This document shows, in pieces, positions 1 through 10,986 of a stretch of 64,000 bases of DNA (the first letter of the stretch is position 1; each line of letters opens with the position of its first letter). The DNA lies in the NCBI RefSeq assembly GCF_020509005.1, contig NC_063016.1:1116001-1180000 (forward strand), given 5' to 3'. The notes under the pieces were generated by a model. It had not been told where the DNA came from and did not search any database. It saw only the letters and a list, made by a program, of their open reading frames with translations. The stretch comes from Fulvia fulva (Eukaryota; Ascomycota; Dothideomycetes; Mycosphaerellales; Mycosphaerellaceae). The translations under genes and the position numbers were made by a program.

Positions 1-1069
1 GCACTCACGGAATGTCGGCGGACCTTTGGCGGACCGAATGGCTCAATCCAAGCCCTCCACAACACCCTCGACGTTGCAAAACACCTCATCTTCTCCCACG
101 ATCTTGCAAAGCGCCAATGCCGCGGTAATTGCGTAACATGCTTTGGCCCAGGATATCAGTTCTGCCCTGGTTCGGGAATGGACTGCTACCTACCTGGAGA
201 CGAAGACTACGGTATCGAGATGTGCAGCAACTCCGAGGATGGCTCGAGCGACACGCCTTCTTGCGCCAGTCAATATGGCCCGCAGTACACTGAGTGCCCT
301 GACGGCGTTTCATGTCACGATGTGAGCTCGAGTAGCTCGGCTGCTTGCTTTCGCGATGATTCTGCTGTGGAAGGCTGCTCTGGAGCGAGGGAAGCTGGTT
401 GCGGTGATGAGCTGCACGGTTGTGATGTTGCGGGTAAGTCACCTTCTTGACAACGAAATCATCTCTGTAACAAACGAAGCTGACACTCGGATCGCGACAG
501 ATGCTGCCTGCGATGCGACTACCAAGACAACGAAGACAGACCAAGCACCCACATCCACTACCATCACTTCATCCCAGGTGACTCCTAAATCCTCTGCCTC
601 GACTTCATCCACCACGGCTCTCTCTACTGACTTAGCTGCATCTTCATCTTCATCGACGGCTCCAGTCTTATCAACGACTACCACACTTACGTTGTCTACT
701 TCCACCGCATCGTCGTCAAGCCTAGTCGCAATACTTACAAGCACGACTACCAGCAATTCTACAGCGAGGTCCTCTTCCGTGGCTTTCGTAACACCTATTC
801 AACAAGCATCCTCTGCAGCTCCGTCGTATAGGATCCCTAACACCGCGGATTGGCTCCTCTTCTTTGTGCTTGGCATGACAATATTGTACTCGCTCTTGTC
901 TATCGTTAGACGCGGTGGCTTCCCTGAGGTCAGACTGTTAAGAGCTAGCTACATGGAGATCGAAAGCTGTTACTCCAGTCCGTGGCAGCAGTGGCATGTC
1001 ATCGTCTCGGGTCTCGTGCGGGTACTTGGGAGAAGGTTTCCTACCCTGCAACCATTATCGAAGTACTAG
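1..1069 (+). CDS. Cys-rich and Ser/Thr-rich surface protein, 5' end outside window
   Basis: The frame is open from base 1, so the gene starts upstream of the window. The visible CDS is join(1..433,501..1069), 333 residues; the intron 434-500 starts GTAAGT and ends GACAG. The first ~145 visible residues are cysteine-rich (for example NCVTCFGPGY), followed by about 100 residues dominated by Ser and Thr, then one hydrophobic segment (WLLFFVLGMTILYSLLSIV) and a tail of about 50 residues. This layout (ectodomain, probably O-glycosylated stalk, membrane anchor) is typical of fungal cell-surface proteins. I do not recognise the family and the signal peptide is not visible. The function is unknown. 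Confidence 0.6.
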
Positions 1070-1517
1070 TGTCTTGAACAATGTTGACTTCTTTCGAACT
1101 CCCAGATGCCGCATGATTGACCCTAGCACCAAATTCGCGGGACGCGTCGATGATTGATGCCTTGGCGACCCCGTCAAGGAGATTGCAGCCCAGGCTGAGG
1201 ACGGCAGTCTGCTGCCCTCCCACACGGTCATCGACACACATGTTTCAGAAGCTGCGTATAACAGGTAGCGATGTAGTTGCATCGAACCCTCGATGGCGAG
1301 CCAACACTCACTGGCAACGCTTCGGTATGTGCTGTCTCCACGCGCTGCTGTGCTGCCTGCTCGGAAACGTCTATGTTACACACGTGCTACACCAGCTATC
1401 AAGTAGACTGGACGACGTTCCCGCAATTTGTCACTACCACCACGCATAAAGCAGGCTCTGCCCAGGAAATTGTTCTTGCCCACTCGGTCGATTGCTACAG
1501 TGCGGATTCTAACCAGG
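1070..1517. other. No convincing gene
   Basis: Short overlapping open frames with some cysteine-rich translation around 1277-1440, but no clean start-intron-stop model. It may hold remnants of another copy of the small secreted family found just downstream. Confidence 0.35.
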
Positions 1518-2079
1518 ATGCTGCTTCGAGTCCTTCCCGTGCGCCTACTTGTCCTTGCCATGACTGCGACGGGCAAACCTACGCCAACACAATATGTCAG
1601 AGTCCCTGACATGGTAGCAACAGCTGGTATAGCTGCTTCTATCATCGATGCAGACCCTTGCAAAGGCACAACAGCGCGACCGAGCAAAAGAATGCAAAGG
1701 TAAGTCGTCTCAGGGAAAGAGTTCAAGGTCGCATCTGATGAATGGCGCAGGTCATCTTCACTCTCCAGCCTACAGCTTACGAGATGTCGTATTCTGCTCA
1801 GCTCATCTTTCACGACGCCGACACGAGCGCCGTGACGAGTGTACACGAGGGCAGCAGAACCTGCGATCTCCAAGGACCGGTCGATTTGTTCACGCAGGCC
1901 ATTTGCACAGCTATCATCACTGGTGGGCGAAGCTTGGGCGCCTATCGACGACAATCATGTCCACTCGAACGCTCTCGAGCACATTGCCGTTCACGCCGAT
2001 CCCGGTGACTGCCGGCGCCTGGCAACTTCCTCCGAGCCTGGAAGTCTGCACTACGCCAGGGCCGAAGGAGCAGCTCTAG
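1518..2079 (+). pseudogene. Decayed paralog of the adjacent small secreted-protein gene
   Basis: An ATG at 1518 opens a signal-peptide-like sequence (MLLRVLPVRLLVLAMTATG) followed by AASIIDADPCKGTT, which matches PASVIEADACGGTT of the next gene. A GTAAGT...CAG intron (1700-1750) follows, then CDLQGPVDLFTQAICT, matching CELYGTSNTFSSKVCT, and PVTAGAWQLPPSL, matching LVTAGFEKLPASSL, before a stop at 2077-2079. These blocks lie in three different frames: the frame changes between the DADPC motif and the splice site, and again near 1936-1950. I read it as a tandem duplicate broken by at least two indels. An unusual set of extra introns is the alternative, but I see no splice sites that would restore one frame. 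Confidence 0.5.
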
Positions 2080-2427
2080 CCTACGAAGCAGTGATACAGT
2101 GTGGCGCGTTTGCCAGGAGAGACATAGAATCCATGCCCAAGCGCTAGCACCACGTTCTACACCGACCACAGACCTTCAATCGTTGGAGCGCAGGCAGAAG
2201 ACGCTGCTGGATTGCATTACCGCTGTGCTGTCTGATCACGGCAAGAGCATCCAAGCGCTTCGTTGCAGCTGTACGGCCATGGTGGCGCGGCATCTCCATA
2301 GATAGATGGCAGCAAACACTACCCGCAGCCTGAAACAGTGTGCAACGAACACCATATAATAGAAGGCCGCAGCGATCCCCAGCGGCATTAATCCTCGACT
2401 TCATCATTCCGTAGTCAAGTAGTCGAG
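2080..2427. other. Intergenic, promoter of the next gene
   Basis: No gene seen. It contains the TATA-like site at 2355-2362. Confidence 0.5.
2355..2362 (+). promoter_or_regulatory. TATA-like box of the small secreted-protein gene
   Basis: TATAATAG lies 66 bases before the ATG at 2428, a usual TATA-to-start distance for a short 5' leader. Confidence 0.35.
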
Positions 2428-3004
2428 ATGAAGTCCCTCCTCTTGGCCACGACCCTCATGGGCATCGTGATTGCAGCCAACAACACCACTTCATCCACCG
2501 CGCACAACATCACGGTCTACGGCGGTGTCACGGTGGCCAATTATCCCGCATCAGTTATCGAAGCGGATGCCTGTGGAGGCACAACCCTCACATGGTCTGA
2601 CCAGAGCGTAATAGCGGCCACGTCCAGTAACGTGACGCTACTTAACGTGATTGGCCATCTCCAGGCTCTTGCTATCATGCTGACATTAGTCCCAGGCAGG
2701 AGCAACATTCAAATACAATCATTACGAGGTCACATTCAAAACGGTCGGTGAAACTCGGACAGCGTCTGGCAACGGGTCAACATCGACAGTCACCTTCAGC
2801 CGCGCATGCGAGCTGTACGGGACATCGAACACTTTCAGCTCCAAGGTCTGCACAGAAGGGTCCATGGTTTGGCAGGGTCTTGGGACTACGACAACAGCCT
2901 CTCCGACAGTCACGACGATTGCCGACGTCGAGGAGTTGGGAAGTGGCGAAATTCTGGTCACGGCCGGCTTTGAGAAGCTTCCTGCATCGTCGTTGAGTTG
3001 TTAG
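2428..3004 (+). CDS. Small secreted protein, unknown family
   Basis: The start at 2428 gives a clear signal peptide (MKSLLLATTLMGIVIAANN), followed by Asn/Thr-rich sequence with N-x-S/T sites. The second exon is open to TAG at 3002-3004 and contains two cysteines in a CELYG...KVC arrangement plus a final cysteine (SSLSC). Two intron models keep frame: 2647-2695 (GTGATT...CCCAG) giving 175 residues, or 2627-2699 (GTAACG...GCAG) giving 167. Both use the CTGAC branch near 2680. The protein resembles the many small extracellular fungal proteins without known function. The decayed copy immediately upstream shows a local tandem duplication. Confidence 0.65.
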
Positions 3005-3521
3005 ACTGCATCACCTACTTCGTCAGGCATTGCAATGGCCACTGCTGTCGTTGAGGTCCATAGGGTTCTGGTTCCACTGGGCGTGGTATTAGTAGCAGAC
3101 GCTCTAGCACTCTGAGCGTTTGCTCAAAGCTAGTGAGTTCTCATTGCGGTCGATCATCAGAGCCTTTCCCCAAGCCAAGGTCAACGTGCCAGATAATCAC
3201 GCGGGTCAGACAGGGTTGTGATGCGAGCTCCATAGCAACGGCCATGCAGTATTCGTAGTTCCAAAACACTATCGCGACGCGCTCGTGTCGCCTGATTGCG
3301 ACGACATGTAGCACGGAGGCTGTTGTAGCAAACACATGTCGTGCTACCAAAACAGAGGACACTCATACAGCTCGCTCCCCGTAGCAGCGCCATTCACATC
3401 GTTGCGCAGTATGGGTATCTACAAGACTGCTGCTGTCGTCGCTTCGCTTCATGAGGACGCCATGTCATGATGCTGTCTTCCCAACGCCGCGCTAAAAGTC
3501 GATGAATCCCACAGTACCCTT
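3005..3521. other. Intergenic, nothing recognised
   Basis: Only short random frames on both strands between a + strand gene end and a - strand gene end. Confidence 0.5.
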
Positions 3522-5590
3522 TCACTCCTGTTCACCTGCATGGTCCTCGACAGAAGGCGTGGTAGGTAGCGCATCTATTGCCTTCTGTACTTCGTCATTA
3601 GCGACTTGCTGCCATTTTGCTCGCGACTCCTGATCCATCAGCGCCGATGCGTCTCCAACCAGATCGTACATCTTCCTGCTGACATCTCTGTTGATGTCGG
3701 TGTATTGGTCCTTGGTCACTTCCTTTTCACGATATCTCGCTCCGAGCGACAGCTTGACCATGCGCTGGATCTCTTCCTTGGCAGAGTAAGAGAGCGCTCT
3801 CGAGGGCGAGGAGGAAGAGTGTCTGCCGTGGGCGACCTCGTCCGTATCCTCCAAAGAGGCTTCACGCGCGTGTCGCCTTCGGCCACGATGTTGTGCGCCA
3901 GTTGGAGGTTGGTCCAAGTCTAGCCTCGAAACGGCGGGCGAGAAAGGCGAGAATATTTGAGCCAAGGGCGAGGTTGCAGGCATGATTTGTGAGGAAAGAG
4001 GAGGTGACAGTGGCCTGTGTGGAGGTGGAGTGGTGGCCGCGGGTGGTGTGCCATCTTCCGAGGAGGCCGGCGACCGTACAGGAGAGGAGTTTCGTGGCGA
4101 GAACTGACCGCACACGTAATCGGACGCAGCAGGAGAGGATGCAGATGTGGCCTTGTTCTCAACCTCACGAAGCAGAGACGATAGAAAAGTGTGATCTTCG
4201 CCATTTCTGCGAGCTGCGGCAGCAGAAGATTCTGGTTGTTCGGGTGCCGCATTTCGTGGACGGCGTAGACGTGGACGCTTCAGTTCTGGTTGTGCAGACG
4301 GCTGCTCTGATTCGCGTGGTGACGCAGGCGAGTCTGTGCGTCTACGCTTGCGACGTCTCGTGTTGGCTGGTTCCTCTTCGTGTGACTCGCGTGCCTTATC
4401 AAAGGCGTTCCAGGCACGAAGTTCTTCCTGAGATTCTGGTGTCGCTGGCACTATGCGCCGTCCATTGATCCGGGCCTGTGCAATGCCGCGAAGCCGATTC
4501 GATGCGCCCTGTCGGTCTGCGATATTGAACCTGGCCTGCCATCGCTCGAATTCTCGTCGTTGTTCTTCTGTTCGCGTCTCCGCAGGCTCTTCGTCATACG
4601 GGAAATCAAGGTCCATATCAAGACGTCTGTTGACCTCTTGCCACACTCGGGCCCACATCGCGTCGTCGTTACGGCGATGACGCGGCCGGCCACCAGTCCC
4701 ACGACCGTTGCCGTTCGCTATGCGACGTCTTCGTCCTCTTCCAGCAGCAGACGCGAGGCCAAGAAGATCCGCGTCAGCCTCAAGGTGTCCGAGGCAGCTC
4801 TCGCAGTACCAGACTTCCGGTACGTCTGCATCGAAGCCGGCGCAGAAGATGTGTACGCTTCGATCACACCCGTCGCAATACATGGCCCCAAGACCGTCGG
4901 TTGGGACCTCGCATATCAGACACGGCTCGACCAGCTCCACGGCAAATAGCTCGTCATCAACCACCATTGTAGGGTCGACCTCCGCCTCTTGCGACTTGTC
5001 CATCACAGCATAGCTGTCGATGACTTGACCACCCACCGTCCTGCTGACTTCGACCATGTTGAACACAGTCCGACATATTGGGCAGCTGTTGGCGCGCTCA
5101 ACCCAAGGCTTTAAGCACGAATTGTGCAGGTCGTGCTTGCAGGGTAGAAGATGAGCGATGGCTTCTTCGTCCGTCTCTATGTTACTGTGAGGAGTTAGCA
5201 TGGATCATGTGCACAGCCCATACTGGAGGCCTCCAGTCGCTTCACATCAAAGTGCAAGCTTTGGGAACGCCTCACCTTCCAGGCTCATTCGGCGAATATC
5301 TTGTAGATGTTCAAGCCGTCCAAGATAGGAAGCATGGCGCAGTAGCACCGAGGTGGTGACGCGGAGGGTAGGATGGAGGACCTCCAGCACGGTACAGCCG
5401 TCAAGACAGGAAGGTGGGATTTCGTTCAAAGCGGTTCGGGTATATACCTTTGGGCGTTATATATCGAGGCTTGCTTGGCGTCGCTGTCCTCGCCAGCATC
5501 ATCAGCTGGTGCAGCGGGAGCATCCGGCGGTGGATCCCCGTCCACAGTGGTGCGCAGGTCGCCTAAACAGACAATGCATGTGTCTGCCAT
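3522..5590 (-). CDS. RING and PHD finger protein
   Basis: Exon 1 runs 5590-5448 from MADTCIVCLGDL and carries the first RING cysteine pair (C-x2-C). The main exon 5184-3522 supplies the rest (PCKHDLHNSC then CPIC), giving a C3HC4 RING, followed by a PHD finger (CLICEVPTDG...CDGCDRSVHIFC...WYCESC). The remainder is long, Arg/Ser/Pro-rich and probably disordered, with a helical conserved block near the C terminus. The family is a putative E3 ubiquitin ligase that may read histone tails; that is family knowledge. Exon 1 ends in phase 2 at a GTATAT donor. It joins in frame either directly to 5184 (acceptor CACAG, branch GCTAAC) or through a 24-base microexon at 5299-5276 bounded by AAG and GTGAGG. 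Confidence 0.8.
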
Positions 5591-6159
5591 GTTGTGTTGA
5601 GCTCGAGGGAGTCTTGTGAAGTGTGTGGTGAATTATATTCATGAGTTTGGTTGTTTCGAGTTTGGTGAGTTGAAAGAAGGGAAGATCGGTAACTGCGGAG
5701 AGAGATATTAAAAGAGAGCGGGCTGGGCCGCATTCTCGTGACCAAGTTACCAATCGTGGCGTCCCTGCTTCATCAATCAGCAGGCACGATATTTTCTCGT
5801 GTCATCGCGTGCTGAAATGCAGTTGCGGTGAGTCAGTTGACCATGCGCAGGAAATGTCCAGTCATTCATAATTGCTTGCAACGTTGTGTCGGCATTTCGG
5901 CGGCAAAGACGCACGTGGTGTCAATCGTTCGTTGGTGTAGCACTATGGCCTGCAGTCTTGGTCCGAAGGCTCGTGAAAGCTCATTGCCATCGCTGCGTCG
6001 GCCGGTATATAGGGAAGGTGGAAGAAAGGGAGACGATAGTTCGTTCGTTTGCGAGACTTTCATTCGTGCATGTCGCTAAGAAACCTGCTCTTCTGCTGTG
6101 TCCATTTCCAGCTTGAGCGCAGTAACGCCGTAGAAGCCTCCCAATGCGAAAATGCCACC
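5591..6159. other. Intergenic between two - strand genes
   Basis: No gene seen. It must contain the promoter of the RING-PHD gene and the 3' end of eL43. Confidence 0.5.
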
Positions 6160-6673
6160 TTAGACCTCGGCGATCTCGCGCAGACGACGGATAGTCGAGC
6201 GTGTTGCAGCAGCAGCTGGTGTCCTATAGATCGATACTGGTTAGTGTTCCACCATATCCTTTTCTCGTGCAGTCCCAGACATACGATACAGTGTAGGCTC
6301 CACCGGCAACAGTCTTTCCACACGATCTGCAGTCCCAGATACCAACGGCGTTACGCTTGACAGAGACCTTTCCGCAGAATGTGCATGTGTATCGGGCGTG
6401 CTGGGAGATTTCGATCTTCTTGACTTGCTTGCGGAGCGAAGCACCGTAACTGTTATACTCGTCAGAACTGTATCCATTGGACTCTGGCGTCTCGTCGCCC
6501 TTCGTCCATCGTCTCATTCAGATGAAGAGACGGCTGACCAGCCCTTCATCTGCTCCTCTTCCTCATTCTCGTCCTCGTCCTCGAGATGCGCTGGGGGCTC
6601 CGATGTCCATGGAGAGTGCATACCGTGTGCCGTATTTACCGGTGATTCCGACCTTCTTGGTGCGCTTCGTCAT
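6160..6673 (-). CDS. RPL43: 60S ribosomal protein eL43 (L37Ae)
   Basis: The CDS is complement(join(6160..6223,6285..6449,6624..6673)), 92 residues, the usual family length. It starts [19 protein letters not shown] and has the zinc-ribbon C-x2-C...C-x2-C (CTFCGK, CRSCGK), the [16 protein letters not shown] block and the C-terminal REIAEV. Introns are GTATGC...AACAG and GTATGT...TATAG, both in phase 2. eL43 is a structural protein of the large cytosolic ribosomal subunit. An early intron right after the first 17 codons is typical of fungal ribosomal-protein genes. It shares a divergent promoter region of 504 bases with the oxidoreductase gene at 7178. Confidence 0.95.
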
Positions 6674-7177
6674 CTTTGCGGTATTGTGTGGTTGACGAAA
6701 GGTGTGGTTGCGTTTGCTGGAAATCCGAACGTGAACACTTCGAGGTGGTCTTTCCAAAAATCGAGTGCTGTTTCTTGGCGGCGGATGTTGCCGTCATGCC
6801 GTATCACAGACTCACAGTGGAGAAGCTTCACACTTGATGGAGTCGCCCATCAATACTTTATGGCCGCCCTGCAACACCGTCGTTTGTGCGAGGAAGGATG
6901 CGATCACGAGCGATAACAACCAGGAGGCAGGCAGTCGCGGCCAGTCTGTTGCTCCGTTCCACTGCAATCCCCATTCATATGTCAATACCGAAGATGCTTG
7001 GCCTCGGCATCGTGTCGAATGTGACGTGCTGGACCATGGCACGAACACATCTGAAGCTCGATCGGGCGCCATCTCCTTCGGTTGCCTGCTCCGGAATGAT
7101 GCACAAGTAGCACGAGCACTCTCCTCACATCCTTCATGTTCTCTTCACAGCACCCTACTCGCCTTCCATCGAACATC
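6674..7177. other. Divergent promoter region
   Basis: Lies between the eL43 start (- strand) and the start of the saccharopine-dehydrogenase-like gene (+ strand). No other gene is supported. Confidence 0.5.
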
Positions 7178-8850
7178 ATGTCTCAAGACAAGCGTCAGTA
7201 TGAGGCCATAGTCTTTGGGGCCACTGGCTACACTGGAAAGTACACAGCAGAACACATCGCCTCTCATCTGCCAACAGACTTCAAATGGGCCATTGCGGGT
7301 CGAACAGAAAGTAAACTGAAAGCAGTCGCCGACGAACTCCGCCCTGTGAGCCCGGACCGTGTGCAGCCTGGGATCGAGCTCGCGCAGCTGAACAAGGACG
7401 ACCTCGTCAAGCTCGCCAGGAAGACCAAGGGTACGTGTCAAGATTGAGGCATGGAATGGTTGTGCAGGAAGTAGTACCGCGGGAGCTTGGGCCGTTGACG
7501 AAGTTCGTTGCCGCCGAGCGCGTGGTCGCCTTCGCTACAGACTGCGTTGCCTGAATCTGCCGGCGAGCTGAAGCAATGCGCAGAGCATGGCGACAACCGC
7601 GAGGCGCTCGCGCGATGCGTTGGAGTTGCTAGCCTCCAGCCCGGACTGCAACGACTAGTCGTTGCAGCGACTTGAGCGGCGATCGACGTCGTCGACAGCC
7701 CCTGGGTCCTTTCAATCGAAGGACATAGCTAACTGTCTGCGGTCATTAGTACTCATCAGCACAGTTGGACCTTACCATAAATATGGAACCGCCGCATTCG
7801 AGGCATGCGCTGAGACTGGCACGCACTATCTCGACTGCACTGGTGAGATACCATGGGTCTACGAGATGACCAAGAAGTACGATGCTCTCGCGAAGTCGAC
7901 GGGTGCAATCATGATCCCCCAAAATGGTGTCGAGAGTGCTCCAACAGATCTGGTCTGATGCATCGCGTGGGTCTCGCGGGCAAGACTGACACATCGCAGA
8001 TTTGCTGGATGCTCGTAACGCACATTCGCCGAACGCTCAACACTGGAACAGCCGAGTTAATTGATATCATCCACGACCTGAATTCCGCTCCCAGTGGAGG
8101 CACCCTTGACACCGTATTGAGCTTGTTTGAAACATACAGCCTTAGCCAGGTTGCCAAAGCAATGTCTCCATTCTCACTCTGCACAGTAACGCCACCCAAG
8201 CAAAATCGCAGCAAGCCACTTCTGGAAGCTCTCACAGGCATTCGCACAGATGATGTCCTGGGCACCCTGACCACCAGCATTCAGGGACCAACAGACGCGC
8301 CCATCATCAATCGCACCTATGGCCTGATCGACGGTGGCAAGTTCTATGGTCCAAACTTCCAGCTCAGCACATATATGCGCGTGAGCAACAAAGTCAACGG
8401 TTTCCTGGTACATCTGGCCCTTACTTTTGGTCTTGCTGCCCTCATCCTGCCACCTGTCCGGTGGGCCGCCCGCAAGTTCGTTCTCCAGCCAGGTCAAGGC
8501 ACACCTCGAGAGTAAGTCCTTTTGCCGCGCTCAAAGCGCATACATCATTAATTTATGCGACCAGGCAAGCTAGCAAAGAGCACTGCGAATGGCGAGCAAT
8601 TGCGAATGCTGATCAGAGTGATGATTCGGAGGATCCCAAGCGCGCCTATGGTCGTGTTCGATGGAACGGATCTATGTATGATTTGACCGGGACGTTCCTC
8701 GCGGAAGCGGCATACTGTCTGTCTCGAGAGTCCAAGACGCTTGCACACGAAATCGGCGGCGGCGTACTCACCCCAGCTACTTTGGGTGCGTCATATTTAT
8801 CTCGACTGCAGAAAGCCGGACTTGAGACTTCCGTCTCAATTCTGCCTTAG
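7178..8850 (+). CDS. Saccharopine dehydrogenase-like oxidoreductase
   Basis: The CDS is join(7178..7430,7750..7952,8000..8511,8565..8850), 417 residues, matching the SCCPDH-like family length. The N-terminal Rossmann motif is FGATGYTGKY, followed by IAGRTESKL and the conserved STVGPYHKYG and YLDCTGE blocks. A hydrophobic stretch (VHLALTFGLAALILPPVRW) lies in the C-terminal third. Family members bind NAD(P) and are often lipid-droplet or membrane associated; the true substrate is unknown. Intron 1 (7431-7749, 319 bases) is five times longer than its neighbours. It still ends with GCTAAC...TTAG and joins conserved blocks exactly. The intron 2 donor is a weak GTCTGA. Confidence 0.88.
7646..7667. 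repeat. Perfect 22-base palindrome inside intron 1
   Basis: The arm CTGCAACGACT is followed directly by its exact reverse complement, with no loop. It sits in the unusually long first intron of the oxidoreductase gene. Confidence 0.85.
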
Positions 8851-9261
8851 GGTAGACTAAATTCAAGCGGTGAGGCTCCCGATTGTTGGAAGCTATGTGG
8901 TTGTTGACCGCTCCCACCAACCACCTCAGAAACAGATTCAGATGACTCGTTCCCGCAGCACAGCAGGGTCACCCAAGCCTCGGGACCAGTGGCTGACACG
9001 ACGAAGTTCTTCCTGTCCACCGGCTGCGATCGTATTTGTTGTGTCTGGTCCTCTTTTCAATTTCGGCATATTCACGTGGCCAATTTGTTGTCAAGTCGTT
9101 GACCTTTCCACACTTTAGCGTGCTTCTCGCTAATACTACTATGGGCTGAACGCCACAACACTACGCCGCCCTGCAATGGCACACCGCCGTCTGCAAGATT
9201 CGATACCAAACTTACGCTGACCCAATTCCACACTGGTGCGGAAAGGATATCAACCTTGGCC
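8851..9261. other. Intergenic, nothing recognised
   Basis: Only short frames without domain features. It includes the promoter of the gene starting at 9262. Confidence 0.5.
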
Positions 9262-10013
9262 ATGTGTTTGGGTACGTACGTTGTGTCCTACAGTTGTGGA
9301 CACACATCGTACAAGAACAACGTCTGTTTACAAGACGTTGACCCGCACTATCGATGCGAACCTCGAGGAATGAAGATTACGCAGCCGCATGGACGATGCG
9401 TCGAATGCTTCTCGAGAGACCTGGCGCCCCATCAACATCTTACTACCACTGTCCGATTCAACCCCGACCCGAGCGTTGCGATAGAGGTGCCGCAGCCTTT
9501 GTCGCCGCGAAGCAGTGTGGCAAGCTCTGCTAGTGGGCGCAATGATGCTATCATAAGATGGTATGCAGAGGCGTGGGAGTGAACAAGACATGATGCTGAC
9601 AACCCAGCAGGGTCATGGAAGTTCCGGCATCGCCTGGAGTCATACGCATCGAACGAGAGATACGACAGACGTGTTGTTCCCTAGGCTACACAATGTCAGA
9701 GAAAGACCATCGTCACGATCGCTGTCTACCCAAAGCACATGCGCGACACTGTCGCCGGTTCTCAGACTTGCAAGGATACGAGGCGGATGATGATGACGAA
9801 GACGAAAGTATGTGATATGTCTTGTGTTGCATGTTGCCAACAATACGACAGGCATGGCTCATCGATTCTGTTTGTCGTCGCGACAAGCAACGACATTCCA
9901 AACACAGCAGGACAACTCCATACTCGCAGCCTTTGTTGTAAGTAGATCTCCCGACAATGACTCGTACTGCTTGATAAGTTGATGCTGATCATGACACGCA
10001 GTATGCAAAATAA
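9262..10013 (+). CDS. Small Cys/His-rich protein of unknown function
   Basis: A four-exon model keeps frame throughout: join(9262..9560,9611..9807,9852..9937,10002..10013), 197 residues. Introns are GTATGC...CAGCAG with a CTGAC branch, GTATGT...GACAG, and GTAAGT...CGCAG with a CTGAT branch. The N terminus has spaced cysteines and histidines (YSCGHTSY, CEPRG, GRCVECFSRDL) that look able to bind zinc. A Ser/Pro-rich linker, a second Cys/His-containing section (QTCCSLGY, ARHCRRF) and an acidic patch EADDDDEDES follow. This style of short CGH-type protein is common and uncharacterised in Dothideomycetes. I do not assign a function. An alternative without splicing would stop at 9582 after 107 residues. 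Confidence 0.55.
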
Positions 10014-10986
10014 GCGCATCTCATGCAAGGCCTTTCTCAGACATGCAGAAAGCGGGTTAATGCAATGCTTCCGGGGAAGATACGTCTGATCCACACGACC
10101 CAGAGCTGGCATGCTATATGACCCGCAAGCCACAATCTCTTCATAAGCGAGCTTCGTGTCTCATGTGATACCGCATTCGCGGGAGAGGAAGGTTGATCTC
10201 GCACAATTGGAGGATCTGGATCACTGCATCACCGGTGACGACTGGGCACGGCGCTTGCAAGCGCCTGAATACCATCATCACCTCAGACTTCAGAAGAAGG
10301 CTATGGTACTGGCGAAATACCCATCCTATCTAAGCGGAAGCATGGGAAGGCATAACGTTCAGGCGCTGCAAAACGCTTCGAATCACCACGAAGCGAAGAT
10401 CGGCCGGTCAGTGCTGCCGTTGAGCACTGCGATGGCACGGGTACGGGCGAAATCTTCACCGAAATGATTGTACACGAAGCTACGCTTGATGGACTTCATC
10501 CACATTTACCACTGGAGAGAGGTACGAGGTACGCTGGATTGGCATGTTCGCGAAGATGGACGTCTGGTACCAGCCGGCTCTGCAGACATAGCGCTGTCGA
10601 GGAGACGGCGAAAGGCGTTAGACTGTGGATCAGTCATTGACGAGAACGCTCCATGGAAGGGTTCCAAAGCACATACAATCGCTGAGCATCACCGAGGTCG
10701 GGAGACAGTTGATTGCCGCCGAGCGCTTCACCTGATTATTGAAGCAAAGGCGTTGGCTTCAACACGCTGGCGTGTAGTCCACTAGCAAGGTTGCACAGAT
10801 GCAGTCGAGTTTGTACCGCGTCGCCGTGTACAGTCTACGGCGATGCGTATCTTTGACAGCTCTTACAGAACGTAAAATCGACACCCACGCCGGCAATATA
10901 CTTTGTCGCCAGCACTTGCACCACAGCCATAAATCAAAAGGGTATTTGAACATCATGAGGCACAACCACACCTCCAATCTTCCCAT
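10014..10986. other. Gene-poor stretch holding element C
   Basis: One frame is open from 10156 to 10785 apart from a single TGA at 10465-10467, but it lacks a good ATG and shows no recognised domain. The right part (10700-10910) is an inverted-repeat element. Confidence 0.45.
10700..10910 (-). mobile_element. MITE-like terminal-inverted-repeat element, copy C
   Basis: Inverse orientation relative to copies A and B. The outer arm 10892-10910, read on the - strand, is GGCGACAAAGTATATTGCC (16 of 19 identical to the left arm of copy A). The other arm, 10700-10717, is GGGAGACAGTTGATTGCC. Internal blocks shared with the other copies include ATTATTGAAGCAAAGGC and GTTGATTGCCGCCGAGCGC. It is about 211 bases with no coding capacity, and ends 76 bases from the stop codon of the next gene. 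Confidence 0.7.

Noticed and set aside
1376..1954. 192-codon - strand frame
   Set aside because: It is antisense to the decayed secreted-protein copy, which has real motif similarity to its neighbour.
5247..5429. 60-codon - strand frame between the RING-PHD exons
   Set aside because: It does not join in phase with the flanking exons; the GTATAT donor and CACAG acceptor around it work without it.
10156..10785. Long + strand frame broken by one TGA at 10465-10467
   Set aside because: No ATG at its start, no domain, and its right end lies inside inverted-repeat element C; a decayed gene cannot be excluded but is not supported.
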